In this document: piece after piece, positions 35,517 to 48,500 of the stretch | How the letters are laid out: the number at the start of each line of letters is the position of its first letter | How positions within the stretch are numbered: the stretch's first letter is position 1 | Source of the DNA: Zonotrichia leucophrys gambelii | Lineage: Eukaryota > Chordata > Aves > Passeriformes > Passerellidae | Assembly: GCF_028769735.1 (NCBI RefSeq) | Contig: NC_088172.1 | Coordinates: 71,510,631-71,574,630 of the forward strand | DNA length: 64,000 nt | Reading direction: 5' to 3' | Position numbers and translations under genes: made by a program | Notes under the pieces: generated by a model | Told to the model about the DNA's origin: nothing | Seen by the model: only the letters and a program-made list of their open reading frames with translations | Databases searched by the model: none

Positions 35517-38500
35517 CAGAACTTTGCAGGATGTGCAATTCTGTAGACCAAAGCAATTGGGAGTCTGTCATGTACGTGCCTCATGCATTTTGGGAGTTTG
35601 TACGCACTTAGATTGTTCTGATAGATTCTTCTCAGCTAGATTCTTCTGATACAGTCTGGAGTGTAAGTACACAGTAGCATTTGAAGTGTCACAGGTCTGG
35701 TTTATGCCTGCATCTTCTGATTTAGATCTTTCTGGAAAAAAACCTTCTTGTGCATTCTGAGACAGCTCCACACTGTAACCCAAACCACAAAAAGTGGGGA
35801 AGATTTGAATTAAAGCTCTGCTGTAGATGCACTCTCAAATGATTTCTACATATTCTTAAGAGCCACTTGTAGGAGATTTGGTTTTCAAAAATCCTTGCAA
35901 AGAGCAAACTAATTGTATCTATCATTGTGTTAATTCTTTCTAAGAACTTTAATGGGATAGACATGTTTACTATTACAGAAGCTGAATTGTTTAGTTCTTA
36001 TCATTTTATAGTAATCTGTGGTGCTTTTCAACTCTCTATTTAATTATGTTCTCATCTGTTTTGCTTTGCACTGAAATAAGACTATAAACAGAGTCCACAA
36101 ACATAATATTGACTGTGTGAAGCATCTCTTCTCAATCTATCAAGTGAAGGGAAGTTGTTTTATGAGAGGAATTTTGAAAGAACTTTGCCAGATTTTCTTT
36201 CTTTCAAATGTTTGTAGCAGTTGGAACAGTGAACATGACATTGAATAGATGGTGAGTAAAATCTTCCCATTCAATGAGACTAGGAGATCAGATACTAGAT
36301 CAGACATCATGTCTGGGAGATTATCTTAGAGGCCTTTCTTGGTCTAAGTGTAATTGTCATGGCTCAGTGGGACAACAGGGAGCATAAATAGAGGAAAACA
36401 GAGGATTTCCTGTGAATATGTAAGAGGTAGTAGTGGGCATTGATAGGAGTCAATAGAAGAATGAGCCAGGGTCTGCTGCTGAGAAATGTAATGTTTGCAT
36501 GTCTCTTGTATGGGCTGAAACTAAGGAGGGAGAAGGGTCCTAGGAACTGTACTGTGAGAAAAGAAAGACTAAAACTCTGAAGAAAGGACTTCTCTTGAAT
36601 CTTAGGTTCACACATTCTGATCAGGTTTGCAGCTTGTTATTTTTCACCCTTTCTTTGACTCCTAGCGATCATGTTCAGGTAAACAATGCTGCTTCTCAGA
36701 AAGTTGAGGGTTCCCAGGATATCCCTTTTCAGCAGCCAGAAGCTGGCAGTGCAGGGGTCTTCTGTGTGTGCACAAATACTGCAGGTCTGTGAACTCTTGC
36801 TGGGGCAGTGACTGGCCTGTCTGCCCTACTGCAGTGGGGTACCCTGACTGAAGAATGGCTCAAAGGCATCTGGAGAAATGGTAATTTCAATATAAAGGAA
36901 GTTATAATTGTGACCATGAGAATAATAGCGGGGGAAAAATCTTGTCCTTTCCATGTAGCAGTGCCATGCAACACAACAAAGGAACACTGGCACTGAGTTA
37001 AATCTGAACTACTGAGCTCTAAGTAGATGTGCTAGAAAAGATAGCACACAATAGGCCAGAGAAAGAAACATAGTTAATTCAACAGCACCATCTTTCACAT
37101 GCATTTGTTGTGGGGAGAGCTAATGAATTTTGATTTTTTTAGGTCTGATGCAGCCAAATTTTCAAAGAAATCAGGATCATTCATATTTTCTCTCTGTCAG
37201 CAGAAATGCTCATCTGATAGGATATGATCTCTATTTGTCATCTGCAATGCGTGATGGAATCCTTTTGAATCATGTTTTAAAAAATATTAATGAAAGCAAG
37301 AAGACAACTGGAAAAATTGCAAAGAGAAAGTGCCAAAACAAATGAAGTAACTTTCTTTAGAAAAATTCTGAAGCAAGGCTTCAAGTGCAATTTAGGACAT
37401 CACATATAGGAAATAAGATACAGGACAGAAGATAAGCTTTCTTCTGGAGCTTGAAATTAAACTGTGAATCAGCAAGGTACAGAAACATAATGCAAATATT
37501 TCAGACAGGAGATGCTGCAACTAAGTCCCTGTGAATATTATATAGCTAATTACTTTTATGTTTTCTGTATCAACCTAATTTTAGGTCTTTTTAATAGATT
37601 CACAAATAATCTTCTGGTAACAGTATTAGTGGTTTAAAGATTCTTCTGTTATTAAAGTTGGGAATCAATTGCTGTTTACCAAGCAAGTTTTGATTGCAAA
37701 AAGGCATATCTTATTTTTTATAAAATTCTGTCTTAGTTAGGATTTAAGGTGATATTTTTTTCTCAGACAAAAATGTCAGACAAGAAAAGGGAAAATATAG
37801 ATGCTTTTTTTTTTTTGGTTTCTGAAGTAAAAGTCTTTGATTTTTATGAAAGGTACTCATGTGTGAGGATGCAGAATATCTCAGGTCAGAGAAGAGGCCT
37901 GAACTAAGATAAAATTGGGGATTGATTGAAGAGCACTGATAAAATGTAACCACTTCCATGACACAGAGTTCAAATGACTTTATGTTACTCGTTGTTTGAA
38001 ACAAGAAATATACACAACTAAGAAAGGGATAGAGAATGCAAACACAATAAGGTTTGCAAAAAAACCAAAAAAAAAGCAAGCTCTCACTAAATTAGTTTAT
38101 TAATTTCTCAGCCTGTGAAAAATATATCAGGCTTCCTTCCAAAATACTCTATTGTCATTCTGAGAAAAACAACTCCAAACAACCTTGGAATGTCTAAAAC
38201 AGTTTGAAATGAATCAGCATTCACATTTTGGAACAGTTCAAAAAAAGGGTGACAAGCACTATATTCTTCTAACAAGTTTCAGATTTGACGGATTTGGGTC
38301 TTTACAGAGTTTTGGGGTTTTAGATTGAAGCCTGTTTCTCTTTTTGCAGTTATCCAAATTGGCTGTTGCCATTGTCCGTGCAGCTGTCACATTTTATGGG
38401 AAGAAGGGTACAAAATGCAAAACTGAATTGAGGAAAAAGGTGACTTCTGTAGGCTGCAGAGGAGGCATCCATGACCTGATAGCCTAAGCATCAGTCTGTT

Positions 38501-41389
38501 GTAATAATTTTTGCATTATCGATGCTGAATAAAAAATAGTCAAAATAAGGTCCATACTGTTGTGAAAGTTTAAACAGAGCTTGCAATAACTTGCTTTTTA
38601 GCCTGCATCCAGCTGAAGGCCTGATGGTGTGGGGTGCAGCAACTCAGGGCGTACGTGTGCAATGTTCTGGGATGCTTTTTCACCAGGTGCAGGTGGTGCA
38701 TCATGGATTGTAGGGTGCAGCATGGTTCCTCATGAAGTGGACATGTGGCAGCATCCACATCTCCCTCTGGAGGGGTCTGCAAGTATCTGGACTCCCAGGA
38801 GAGGAGAGCTTGTGATCCACACTCCACTGTATGTGTGTGTGCATTAATGTGCACTTTGTTGTGTGTACAGGCCAATAGTCCTTCTTGGGATTACTTGTAG
38901 AAGGCGATTTAGAAACTTGTGGGTATTTATGAGCACTTCATGGTATGTAATATTATGGTTTATTTGTTTTGTTCTTGATATTGGTCATGATTGCCAGTTA
39001 ATGATGTCATTAACAAAACACTGATTCTGGTTTGGTTAAGCTATTTGCAATGAGCAGTTTTCCCTGGGACAGAAGAGAGGAGAAATCTCTTCTATTTTAG
39101 GAACAGGAGAGAATGCAGGTTGCCAAAGAAGAGTGGATAAGCAGCCCTACATAAGCAATACAAATGGGGTGGCAGAGGTGGATTCATGGGCTACACAGGA
39201 GGAAAAAATCAAACTAATAGAGATTATGTTTATGGTAGGAAAATTAAGTTGAAGAGTGAGACCTGGAGAATTTTTGGACAAGCCCTGCAGAAGCACTTTC
39301 TCGTACATGATGGTGGGGGGTCTGAGTAGTGAAAGTAAAGGTGAAAAGAGAAACTATACTGGACCAGGGACACAGTCAGTATCAGCTGTATCTGGAGGCA
39401 TTGGGAAGATACATCATGAAGAGACTGACAGTTGTTCTTGGAACAACTGAAGTTTCCAGCTGAGGTAATGAAGAGGTAGAAAGAGCAAAGTCTGGGACTT
39501 AGTAAGGGAAAGGACAAAGGAGAGATGGTACGTTATAAAAAAGAGCATAGACAGAAAGGCTTATTTCAGAAGTGGAGGTGAATCAGCTGTTGTTTTTATG
39601 GCTTTGGAGAGAACAAATACTTCAGGTGTAGACCTGAGCAGTAAGAGTAGGTTGCTCTAAAAAGGAGCATGACTGCTCCATATCCTGTGACTATATCTGT
39701 ACCACTGCTGCGGCACTTGTTTTGTGCATGCAGATGTCTGGCAACAAGACTAGAAGCTGAACCTCAAGGAATTACAAAACCTTGGTAATTTTCAGGAAAA
39801 ATAGGAAATGTGTGGCATCACTAAATCCTACCAGCAAAAAAACCCCTACCACTTTTTACAGCCATACAATTTATAGGATTCTGTATTTATGTGCTATTAT
39901 TGTTTATTATGCTTACATAGTAGCTACTTCCTTTTCAAAATTACTCGCTTTTAATAATCTCCACAGATTTTTGGTTACATTGAAATGTTGCATTCTTGAA
40001 TATTTCTTTACTAATGGCAGGTAAAATCTTTTTTCAAGTTGTTAGTTTGCAATCAGGGACTAATGATGACATTTCTGACCAAAAATTAATTGGAAAATAC
40101 AAGCTTTTCAGAATAAAATAATTTAAAGCTATTTTAAGTGTGCTGATTTGGAAGTATGGGATGACTTACTGAGACTCTCAGTGCTATTTCTAATTATGAT
40201 ACTATAGATACAATTAATAATTCTCAATAATTTTCAAATCTTTCAATAACAATCAAAGCCCCTTTCCTTGCATTTTAGCTTTGATAAGGTTTAGCAGTAT
40301 GAAAACGTAAGTGTGAATATTGAAATTATTTTTATATTTCTTGTATATATAGCTTTAAGTCACAAGAAAATTTATGTAGAAAACTTTAGGAGGAAAATAT
40401 AATATTGTGATATTTTTACATAAGGTGTATTGTGAAAGTTATGGTTAGATAGGTGAAATAACAACTGTTATTAAATGAGAGGCTCTTCCTTTCACATGTA
40501 CTTAAAAATCTATTGTCAAGCTAACAGTAACAAAAGTATTGTTGGAGGAAGTTGGTTCAGCATGACTTCTGGCACCTTTTGTTCCTTGTCTGATACTTTC
40601 TTTAGTTAAACACTTTTTTCCTTTACCGGTTTATGAAAAGTTTGTAAACTTTGATAGCTCTTCCTTTCCTATCATAAATTAAAAGGCTTAGGGAGGAGTT
40701 GCTCCCTTGAGTTACTTCTAAATTCTGAAAGTTTTGGCACAGCCCACTTTTAATGTTCAGTAACTTTCTGAAGAATACAAGCTTTCTGGGAGACCTGCAA
40801 CAGCTTCATCCCATAACTTTGGGATTGCATTCACTGTTCCAAAGAGGAGTGGCCTTTCAATTTGGCACAGAGACAGTGTGGTCTGATCAGTGTTGTCAGG
40901 TTTTTGCTGCTCACAAGTTATTGGATTGAGGAGTCAGCCAAGAAAAGTTGCTATGGTAAAGGATTGTTTTGATTTAAAAAAAATTAGGGAGGAGGGCAGC
41001 ACAGACCTACCACCAAGAATGATTCTGTTGTGATGTTGTGTTATGAATCAAAATAATATAATTGCTGTGTTAGTAAAATGACAGTTCTGAAGGTAGTGGT
41101 GATGTAGGGCTGAAAACAGATTAAGGTGAAAAGAAGTGAAAGAAATTGCCTTGGGAGTTAATAAAGACAGGATGGAAGATTTAATTTTTTTAGATCAGAC
41201 CTATAATTAATTTTCAATTGTTAGTGACTAAGCTGTGTCGTATGAAGGGTAGTAGTTTAAAAGGGAGACCAAACTTTAGGGAAAAACCTAATGAAACTGT
41301 GACTAATTATTACATAGGTTTTGAGCCCCCCAGAGTATTTTCTATGACAATTTCAAAGCTTTATCCTGTGCATTATTGAAATTATTTTT

Positions 41390-41570
41390 TCAGATAAACC
41401 AGATTAGCTTCATCCTAACATTGCAAATTTCTAACATTGTTAATGAAGCCATTGTCTTTGGGGTGGCTGGTGCCCACCCCTCCACTAAAATTCACATAAA
41501 AATGGTCAGATATGCAAACCATCCTGTTTAATTAATTAAACCCTTTAATTCAGTGATGCTTGTGAACTTT
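41390..41570. promoter_or_regulatory. Candidate enhancer: SOX, POU and homeodomain motifs
   Basis: In under 150 bp I read GATTA (41402-41406), ATTGCAAAT (41420-41428, close to a POU octamer), two SOX-type CATTGT sites (41435-41440 and 41450-41455), an inverted pair GGGGTGG/CCACCCC (41460-41480, CACC-box type) and the palindrome TTTAATTAATTAAA (41527-41540, homeodomain type). This density and mixture is typical of conserved developmental enhancers, but conservation is not visible from one sequence. Confidence 0.3.
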
Positions 41571-41766
41571 ACTGGATTGGGGAGTGCTCTTTATTTTGAA
41601 AAGCTTTTCTCATGGGGTGGGGAACAAAGTTTGACAGAGTGAGTGCTTGCTTGGAGATCTGTGCAAACCAGCATTCATCCAATTTGCTGTCAGCAGCTCA
41701 TAGTCATGCACATCCTTATCAAATGCTGTGCCTCCAGACAAGAAAATACATTGCTGCTTTGCTATT

Positions 41767-41802
<36 letters not shown>

Positions 41803-42269
41803 AAACTGTGCCAGCCCTCAACAGAGAGAGTGAGGAAGAGGTTTTTACTCTGGCTGCTGCAGTGCAAGTAGTCCAGTGGGAATCACTGCCCAGGTGACAC
41901 AACAAGGAATGGATCTTGTGAGACATTATGTCACATAATGGAGTGTGGGAATTAGAAAGGAAGCACCCAAGCCAGTGTAGGTTGGGCACTGGGGTACACA
42001 GGACTTATGAAGAAAGGCCCAGCTCTAGAATGGGCCAGAACTTGGGATGGATCTTCTGCCTTTAAGCTGCTGGAGACTGGGGAATTGGAACAAGACTTTG
42101 GGCAGTGAATCCAAGAGAAGTGCTTTAACTGCCAAGGATGTAGTGTTTATTGTGATCGCTGCTGTAGGGGACCTTAGACCAGTATGTACACTGCTGAACA
42201 AGACATAAATTACCTGTAATACCCTGCTCTTACACAATGCTCTCCACCCATAGATTTCAAAATTTTTTC
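41571..42269. other. Unique DNA with a long poly-T
   Basis: Apart from the T31 run at 41769-41799 I see no repeat and no gene. The sequence immediately right of the run (41800-42250) shows no similarity that I recognise. Confidence 0.5.
41769..41799. repeat. T31 homopolymer
   Basis: Thirty-one consecutive Ts preceded by 'gctattta' and followed by A at 41800. Long pure A/T homopolymers can be slippage products, or the poly-A tail of a retrocopy on the - strand whose body would lie to the right. I see no AATAAA-type signal or clear flanking duplication to favour the second. Confidence 0.95.
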
Positions 42270-42445
42270 CAAAGAAGCCTGAAAGTATTATTCATACTTT
42301 TCTGAGGTGGAAGCTGTGGTAGAAGACAAGGGAATGACTTCATGGTTACCCAGCAAAGCAGTGATACAGCTGAGACAAGGGCACAGTTCTTCCAAATGCC
42401 AGTGTGCAACTATGCACATGAGAAACCTGCCTCTCCATATGTGCT
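42270..42445 (-). mobile_element. CORE-SINE/MIR-like relic
   Basis: The + strand shows, in order, 'tattattcatacttttctga', 'gggaatgacttcatggttac', 'cagcaaagcagtg' and a tail 'aaatgccagtgtgcaactat' then 'gcctctcc'. These parallel the reverse complement of the MIR/CORE-SINE core ('gtgacttgcccaaggtcac', 'cagcaagtcagtgg') and its tail ('cagtccagtgctctatcc', 'gcctctcc'). The copy is highly diverged. The match is from memory of the family and has not been aligned. Confidence 0.55.
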
Positions 42446-44579
42446 GGTGTCCTGCTCTCTGTATAGGATTTTCCTCATGCTAGGAATGCGTTTCTTAATA
42501 TTTCAAGGTAAATAGTAAAAGATCTTGCTTATCTAATTGCTAGCATAGGCTGATTTTATGGTTGAACATAGAATTAAACTAACGATCTTAGTTCTTAAGA
42601 ACTTGACCAAAAAGCAGAATCCATTTTGCCTTTTTATTCTGTGTATCCATGTGACTTTCTAACAACATCTGGAGGAGACCACTGATAGCCTGTGATGTGT
42701 CCTTTCACCTCTGCAGAAAATTTACTGGGCTTTTTTTTTGCCTAAATTGTTTGATGGGTGGTACAGGATTGCTGTCTTCAGTAAATTATTAATGGTGATG
42801 TTGCAGGCTCAACAGCTCAAACCCATCCTCTTTCAGTGGAACAGCAAAATTTGTGGCTAACAAGTAGGTTTCAGCCTTCATTTCTCCAGTGGGCTAAAAC
42901 TACATCCACAAAGGCCACTCCTTCTGAATGTGAAATGATTCAAAATGCCTTTGGCTGTTTCTCCAGGCCGTAGAAAATAGTATAAGTATAGGGCCATGCA
43001 CCAAGGCAACCAGAGATGAAAAAGCTATGAAAAATTTGCAGTGAAACACTCCTGGAATCATCCTTCTAGCAGAAATTATGTGCAACAAAAGGACAATTGA
43101 TGTTAATAATTCATTCAGCTTTAGAAAGGACTTACTATGTTTTCCTTGATTGAAATGATAGCTAAATGATGTCTGTCCAAGATTTTGTATGCCCAGTGGG
43201 GAAGATGTAACCTTGATCTGCCTAGAACCTCTAGTAAATCCATGACTGCCTTAACACATCATTAACAGAACAGTTTAATACATACAGTATTAAAATGATC
43301 AGATCCTTTGAAAGTCGGCCAAACAATGCAGAAATTCATTTCCAGAACTGACTTCTACCTCTTTATAGTTGCCCTCCTTGTTCTCTCCAAAAACCACATG
43401 GGGAGAGAAAGTCCTGAATTCTTACCTTTTTGCCTGAATTCAGGAGAAAATTTCCAAGCTACTCTTCATGTCTTAATTTTAAACTGATATAGTCTGTTCC
43501 TTTTTTCTCTAGGCTAGGTGTTTCAGTATGTTTACGCATTTTGTCCCATGTGCAGTCCAAGCTGCGGAGAAAAATCTTCTTACACCCTTGGGCTGTGCCT
43601 TAACTGCTCTGTTTGGAGCTTTCTGTGGGCTTAGCACTGATCAATTGTTGAAGACAGTGCAGGGCTAAAAACTGGGGGAGGCCTGAATGAAATATTCCCC
43701 AAGAGCCCTCAGGAACATGAGCAGGCAGGGCGCAGTCCACATTCCTGGGGCAAGGAAAAGGCACAGGTGCTGTCAGGGAGGAGTTTGGGGAGCAGCCCCA
43801 CCATTTGGTGTGCCAGCAGGGTGGGTGGATTATGGCTGTTTCAAGAGTGCTGATGGCCAGTGCTGGGCCGGGTCTGGTCCTTCTGGAGTCTTCTCTTCCT
43901 CAGCATCCCTGGCTCCTCCAGTCTCTTATTCAGTGTCTGTCAGCAGCTGTGCCTACATGCACAAAGCCAGGCAAGGATGGGGCTGAATGCAGCTGGTGGC
44001 AGCAGCTTGAATGGGAATAAATTATACCTGTCTGAGAAGCCTATGAGTTGCTGTCAGATCACTGGTTCTGTTTTCCCTGTCTGTCTTCATTTTGCAAAAT
44101 GGTAGGTGAAGACCTGAACTGAAAGGCTATTAAGAATCAAATTTTTTAAGGCTTTTTGGCCACACATTGAGAGAGAGAAAGAAAACTATTTACCGAGGAA
44201 TTTTGTCTGAAACCTGGAAAACTGCTTGCCAAAACACAAATGAAATCAGCACTCTATGTCACAGCCTTAGGAAACACTGCATTTAATTTTATTTTAGAAG
44301 CAGATGGTTATTGCTGGATAGTGATAAGGCAGAGGGTGGCAGTGGAGGGGTCACCCTTCCACAGAGCCATTTACCAAGGTCTGATCTAAAGGCAATCTTT
44401 AAAAATAAATGAAAAGGGGATGCGATCTGTATGAATTCAGAGATGACCTAGCACACAGTTTAAAAATGCTTAAAAGAGGAGAATTCATTGTGCGTGTGGG
44501 ATGCTGGAGAGCTGCCCTGTGTTTGGATATGCAGAATTAAGATCTGTTTTGTAAAGGAGCTGAGCACCTGGAACTTTCT
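42446..44579. other. Unique DNA, no gene recognised
   Basis: A moderately GC-richer patch at about 43680-44020 opens three overlapping frames of 71-99 codons on the + strand, none with a recognisable domain. No repeat identified. Confidence 0.5.
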
Positions 44580-44760
44580 TTTGGCATTAGCCTACCAGTC
44601 AGATAAAACAGAAAAATGCTAATCTAATCAATCTATTAAATAATTATTTTTCAATGAAACAGAAGCTAAAAAAATCCTAGTAACAAAGCTCTCCAATCAA
44701 TACCTTTGCATAAGTAATGTGTGAGTACAGAATGCTAAATTGAGGCTACACCGATATTTG
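44580..44760. promoter_or_regulatory. Possible enhancer block (AT-rich homeodomain/TALE sites)
   Basis: Clustered ATGCTAATCTAATCAATC (about 44617-44634), AATAATTATT (about 44640-44649) and CTTTGCATAAGTAATG (about 44704-44719) give several homeodomain, TALE and POU-like sites in about 150 bp. Weak, because AT-rich DNA yields such strings by chance. Confidence 0.2.
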
Positions 44761-45359
44761 TTTATATACAGAATATACACACACACATATGCTTTCTCCC
44801 ACCCATATCTATACTAGAAAAGACAGGATAGCTGATGAATGAGCCAAGAAAAACAGGGTTTTTTTGATGATACCTTTTTAGAACTGACTTCTCTGCAGAA
44901 TTCAAAAAATGTGTTTGAAATTAGAGGACTGTTTACAGAGGATATAAAAAAGTAGATGGAAGAAGAAATCACTTAGAGAAATGCTAATCTCCTCCTCCAC
45001 AAACTGCCCTTTGCTATGACCCTGACCTTTACTTCTGTCAGTTGAAAAGACCCTGAAATATTTGTTGTGATATTTTGGGAATAGACAGGTACAGATAGAG
45101 CTATATGCTGGTTACTCTGACTCATTCCTTCCCTACAGATGAAGGTGTAAGGAAAAATCTATCTAAACATGCATACAGACACATTATTTGTCATGCACTA
45201 AGGCATGCGTGTTTAAATTAAAACAGTCTCTCAAAGTTATTATTTTTTATTAGTGCAACACTAAGGTCTGAAACACGAAATACATAAGTAGTGATTTCAG
45301 TAATCCTCATACTTGCATATTTTCTTACTGCCTAATTACTTAACTTCTATACTGCCTAT

Positions 45360-45590
45360 GCTCACCCCTTTTGCTGAGCGCATTTGTTCTGTTACAACGC
45401 ACAGTCGTCCGTGCTGTAGATATCCCGTTTGTCTACACCGAACGTGGTTTCACACACGAGAGAGACTGTGAGACGTGCAACTGTGAAAACAGCTCCTACT
45501 TTTATTAATGCTGTTACCATGCCTGCCACTGCCAAGTGCTGTGCTGCAATTACAGCAAACTACTTAATATAGTGGCCAGTGGGGGAGGAG
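45360..45590. promoter_or_regulatory. CpG-retaining block in AT-rich DNA
   Basis: Between 45377 and 45478 about ten CpGs persist (contexts gagCGca, caaCGcac, gtCGtcCGtg, ccCGttt, caccgaaCGtgg, cacaCGag, gaCGtg) although the base composition is not G/C-rich. In vertebrates methylated CpGs decay, so their retention outside an island suggests selection or hypomethylation, as at an active enhancer. No coding frame is open across it. Confidence 0.3.
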
Positions 45591-48500
45591 GAGACTCTTT
45601 CTCTCTTAGTGGCATAGTCAAATGCAGCAGCTGTTTTAGGGATAAAAAACATGCACACAGCTGGCTTCTGGGCAGTTGCTTTTGTTCACTAAAACATTCA
45701 CTGTAACTACACATAAGCAAAGCGTGAATTTTACATTCTTGGCATTATAGTTGAAGATCTCTTGTTGATTTTTTGGAGAGTGAGTTTCTGTCATGCACTC
45801 CAAGTTTTTATTGTATGAACATCAAACAATGTATATGTTGATTGTGTTCCTTAAACTCAGGTTCTGAAATACTTTGGAATCTATCCCTCTTTCCCTTGTG
45901 ATAATCTCAGGATGTAACCAAAACTCTTTTGAATAAGAAGGTAACTTGGAAAGGATATATTGACTTAGTCCAATGCGTACTGGCTGCTACCCCTTGGCAA
46001 ATAAGGCTCCTTTCAGTTGTGTTGCTGTTTGTACACCTGAAACTGTTGCTTATCTGGGCAAAAGTAAGCCACTCTGTTTAAACAAATGACGGAAAACACA
46101 AAATCAGTTGGATATCCTGTACAGAACACTGGGGGATTTTTTCAGTGTTATCAAGTTTATGCCATATCAGTAATTTGAAATTACTGTTGAGCCAATAGCA
46201 CTTACTTTAGCAAGAATGAACCCTGTGATATTTTTTGATGTGATTATTTGGTTTACTGTACAGCCACATTATACTTTGTCTAATGGTTTCTTTTCTTGAG
46301 TTCAGGGTTAGGTTGCAGTATTTCATACCTACTTTGCATGACCAGAAATGACACATCACACATGTGACACATGTGACAAAGCAACCAAAAGCCAAACTCA
46401 TACTTGCAATTTTTTAAACACTTAAGAAGTGATTGTAGCCTCCTCCTAATTTGTTGTGTTTCTGCAGTTAAAAATCTTACTTATCATAACTAAAAGATGG
46501 GTTTCATAAGCTTATTTAAAGCTGAAATGTGACTTGTCTTCTGTGTATCACACAGAAGAATGTACTATCTCTTAAAAGTTAATTTATCTTGCTTCTTGGA
46601 ATTGCTTTGCAGCTATGTTGCAGAGATAACATAACAGTGTCAAACATGCCTTCTCTTTTCAAAAGCAAGCAAGCAAACAGCTGTGAGTGATTCCCCGAAT
46701 CGTCATTCATCATGCAATGTTCAGAAAGTCACAAGTAGGGATGCAAATATCTCACTCCCATCCAGGGCTGCCCTACATATGTAGGACAATTGACTTCCTT
46801 ACAATAGCAATTGGAAAGCTGGAGCTTCTGCAGTTGTGTGCTTATTTGCAATCAGTGTAAAGTCAGAATCTCAGAACAAGCCGATAGCTCACAAATACAG
46901 AAAAATGTGGATTTATGATGCATATTATCAGTTTTTGTCTTTCATACACAGAAAGCTCCTCCATTTTCCTCCATCTCTATATTATCCTCAAGCCAAGCTG
47001 ATTAGAAACAGCCTGTACTTATATCTTAGAACACACACACTCTCTCAAGAGATAAGATCTTGGTCAGAAAGATTGACATTGATTAATTAGTGCTCTTGAG
47101 GTCACATACTTAAAGGAAAATTGTTGATATTTTGAACACTTTTTTAGTAGATTCTGATGTTTTATAAATGAAACTGACAATTTAAAAATCTGAGGTTCAG
47201 CAAGATAAAATATAGTACAATGAAAAATCCACATGCTGTGATTTTACCATGAGTGAAAACGTACTTTTACTCTAGAGAGTACAGAGACTTCTCACAGTTC
47301 AAATAATAGAAAAAAGAAGAGTGCTTTACTGGCATTTTTAGGTCATGTTTCAATACATACTGAAATATTCTCTTTTATTCCAGAGTTGTTCCAGATTGAA
47401 TTATTTTCATATTTTTTCTAGCAAATTCTTTAATGGAGGTCTGGACTCTCATTAGAGTGATGATTTATTTTCTCCTTTTGGTTGTGTATAGCTGCTGGAG
47501 CTGTGTGGCTATATTGGGAGCTAACTGGGTGGCAGATGTAGAGAGGTATAATTAATACAAACCAAATGCACATCCACTGTAAGAATTATATTTGCACTTA
47601 ATCTAATAGGTATTCATAGCACGAGTGTGGGAATGACTTTTTACTCTTTCACCTTCAGAGTTTAAAGTAATAAAGCTCACTATACAGGAAAAAAAGACAA
47701 CGGTGAATATAGAACTCAGTAACATAAATTAAGGAGAATCTACTTTCTTTTTTGCATGTGAAATGTTGGGATTTTTTTCCAAAAAGAAAGAAGGTGGCTG
47801 GTATTACAAGTGCTGCTATGTGCGGCTGTAGCAGCTTCCCAAGTGAGTCATCAGCTGTGTTCGCATCCAGACTTTCAATTTCACTGCACAGACACCACTG
47901 ACTTAAAGGAAAGGATTTCCTACGTTAGCTGGCAGAAACCATAGGTTTTTGTAGTCAAAGGATCATCTGCTTGAGAAAAAGAACTAACACTGAGCTGCAG
48001 CTTCAGGAATTACTTCACAGCCACGTTTTGACAGAGCCTGTCCTGAGGTGCTGTGGCTGCTCGGTTCAAGGGACAAATGGATGGATTGGTTTCACCCCTC
48101 ACTCTGCAAAAGATGCAGCCTCTGGCTCCCCATTTGCTCCTCAATAATAAATGCTGCAAAGTGCATGGCATCACCACAGGGAGCTGAAATACTCAGAGAA
48201 TGCAGGATCCCCTGTGTCAGGTGCAGTATGAAGTGCTAGCTGCTCCTGAAATACAGAGTAAAAGGATCTTACTCCTGTCCTTAGAATTGTGTATCTGGAT
48301 GTCATTCAGCATGTCATTAGATGCCTATCTGAATTTTCCAACACCTTTTAGTTTAAAGAAGTCTGTATTTCAACATCTTTTTTCCTGTGAAGATAATGTA
48401 GAATTTAGAATCTAGAATCTAATGGTTAGAAGTCTAACCATTACAGAACAAATTTAGTTCTTCTGTACAGATTCTGAAGAGAGGAGAGTTCGGTTACAGT

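Larger units (their letters stand above)
28961..41389. other. Long unique stretch, no gene recognised
   Basis: Over 12 kb with no open frame above about 125 codons and no frame resembling a known protein. It holds small tandem repeats at 31291-31320, 35033-35066 and 35487-35516. It also holds a T-rich run near 29606-29631 and a 16-bp hairpin GTGCTCG-TC-CGAGCAC at 32253-32268. I could not identify any interspersed repeat. Confidence 0.5.

Noticed and set aside
43680..44105. Three overlapping + strand frames as a gene
   Set aside because: Moderate G/C enrichment only. No consistent frame, splice sites or recognisable protein.
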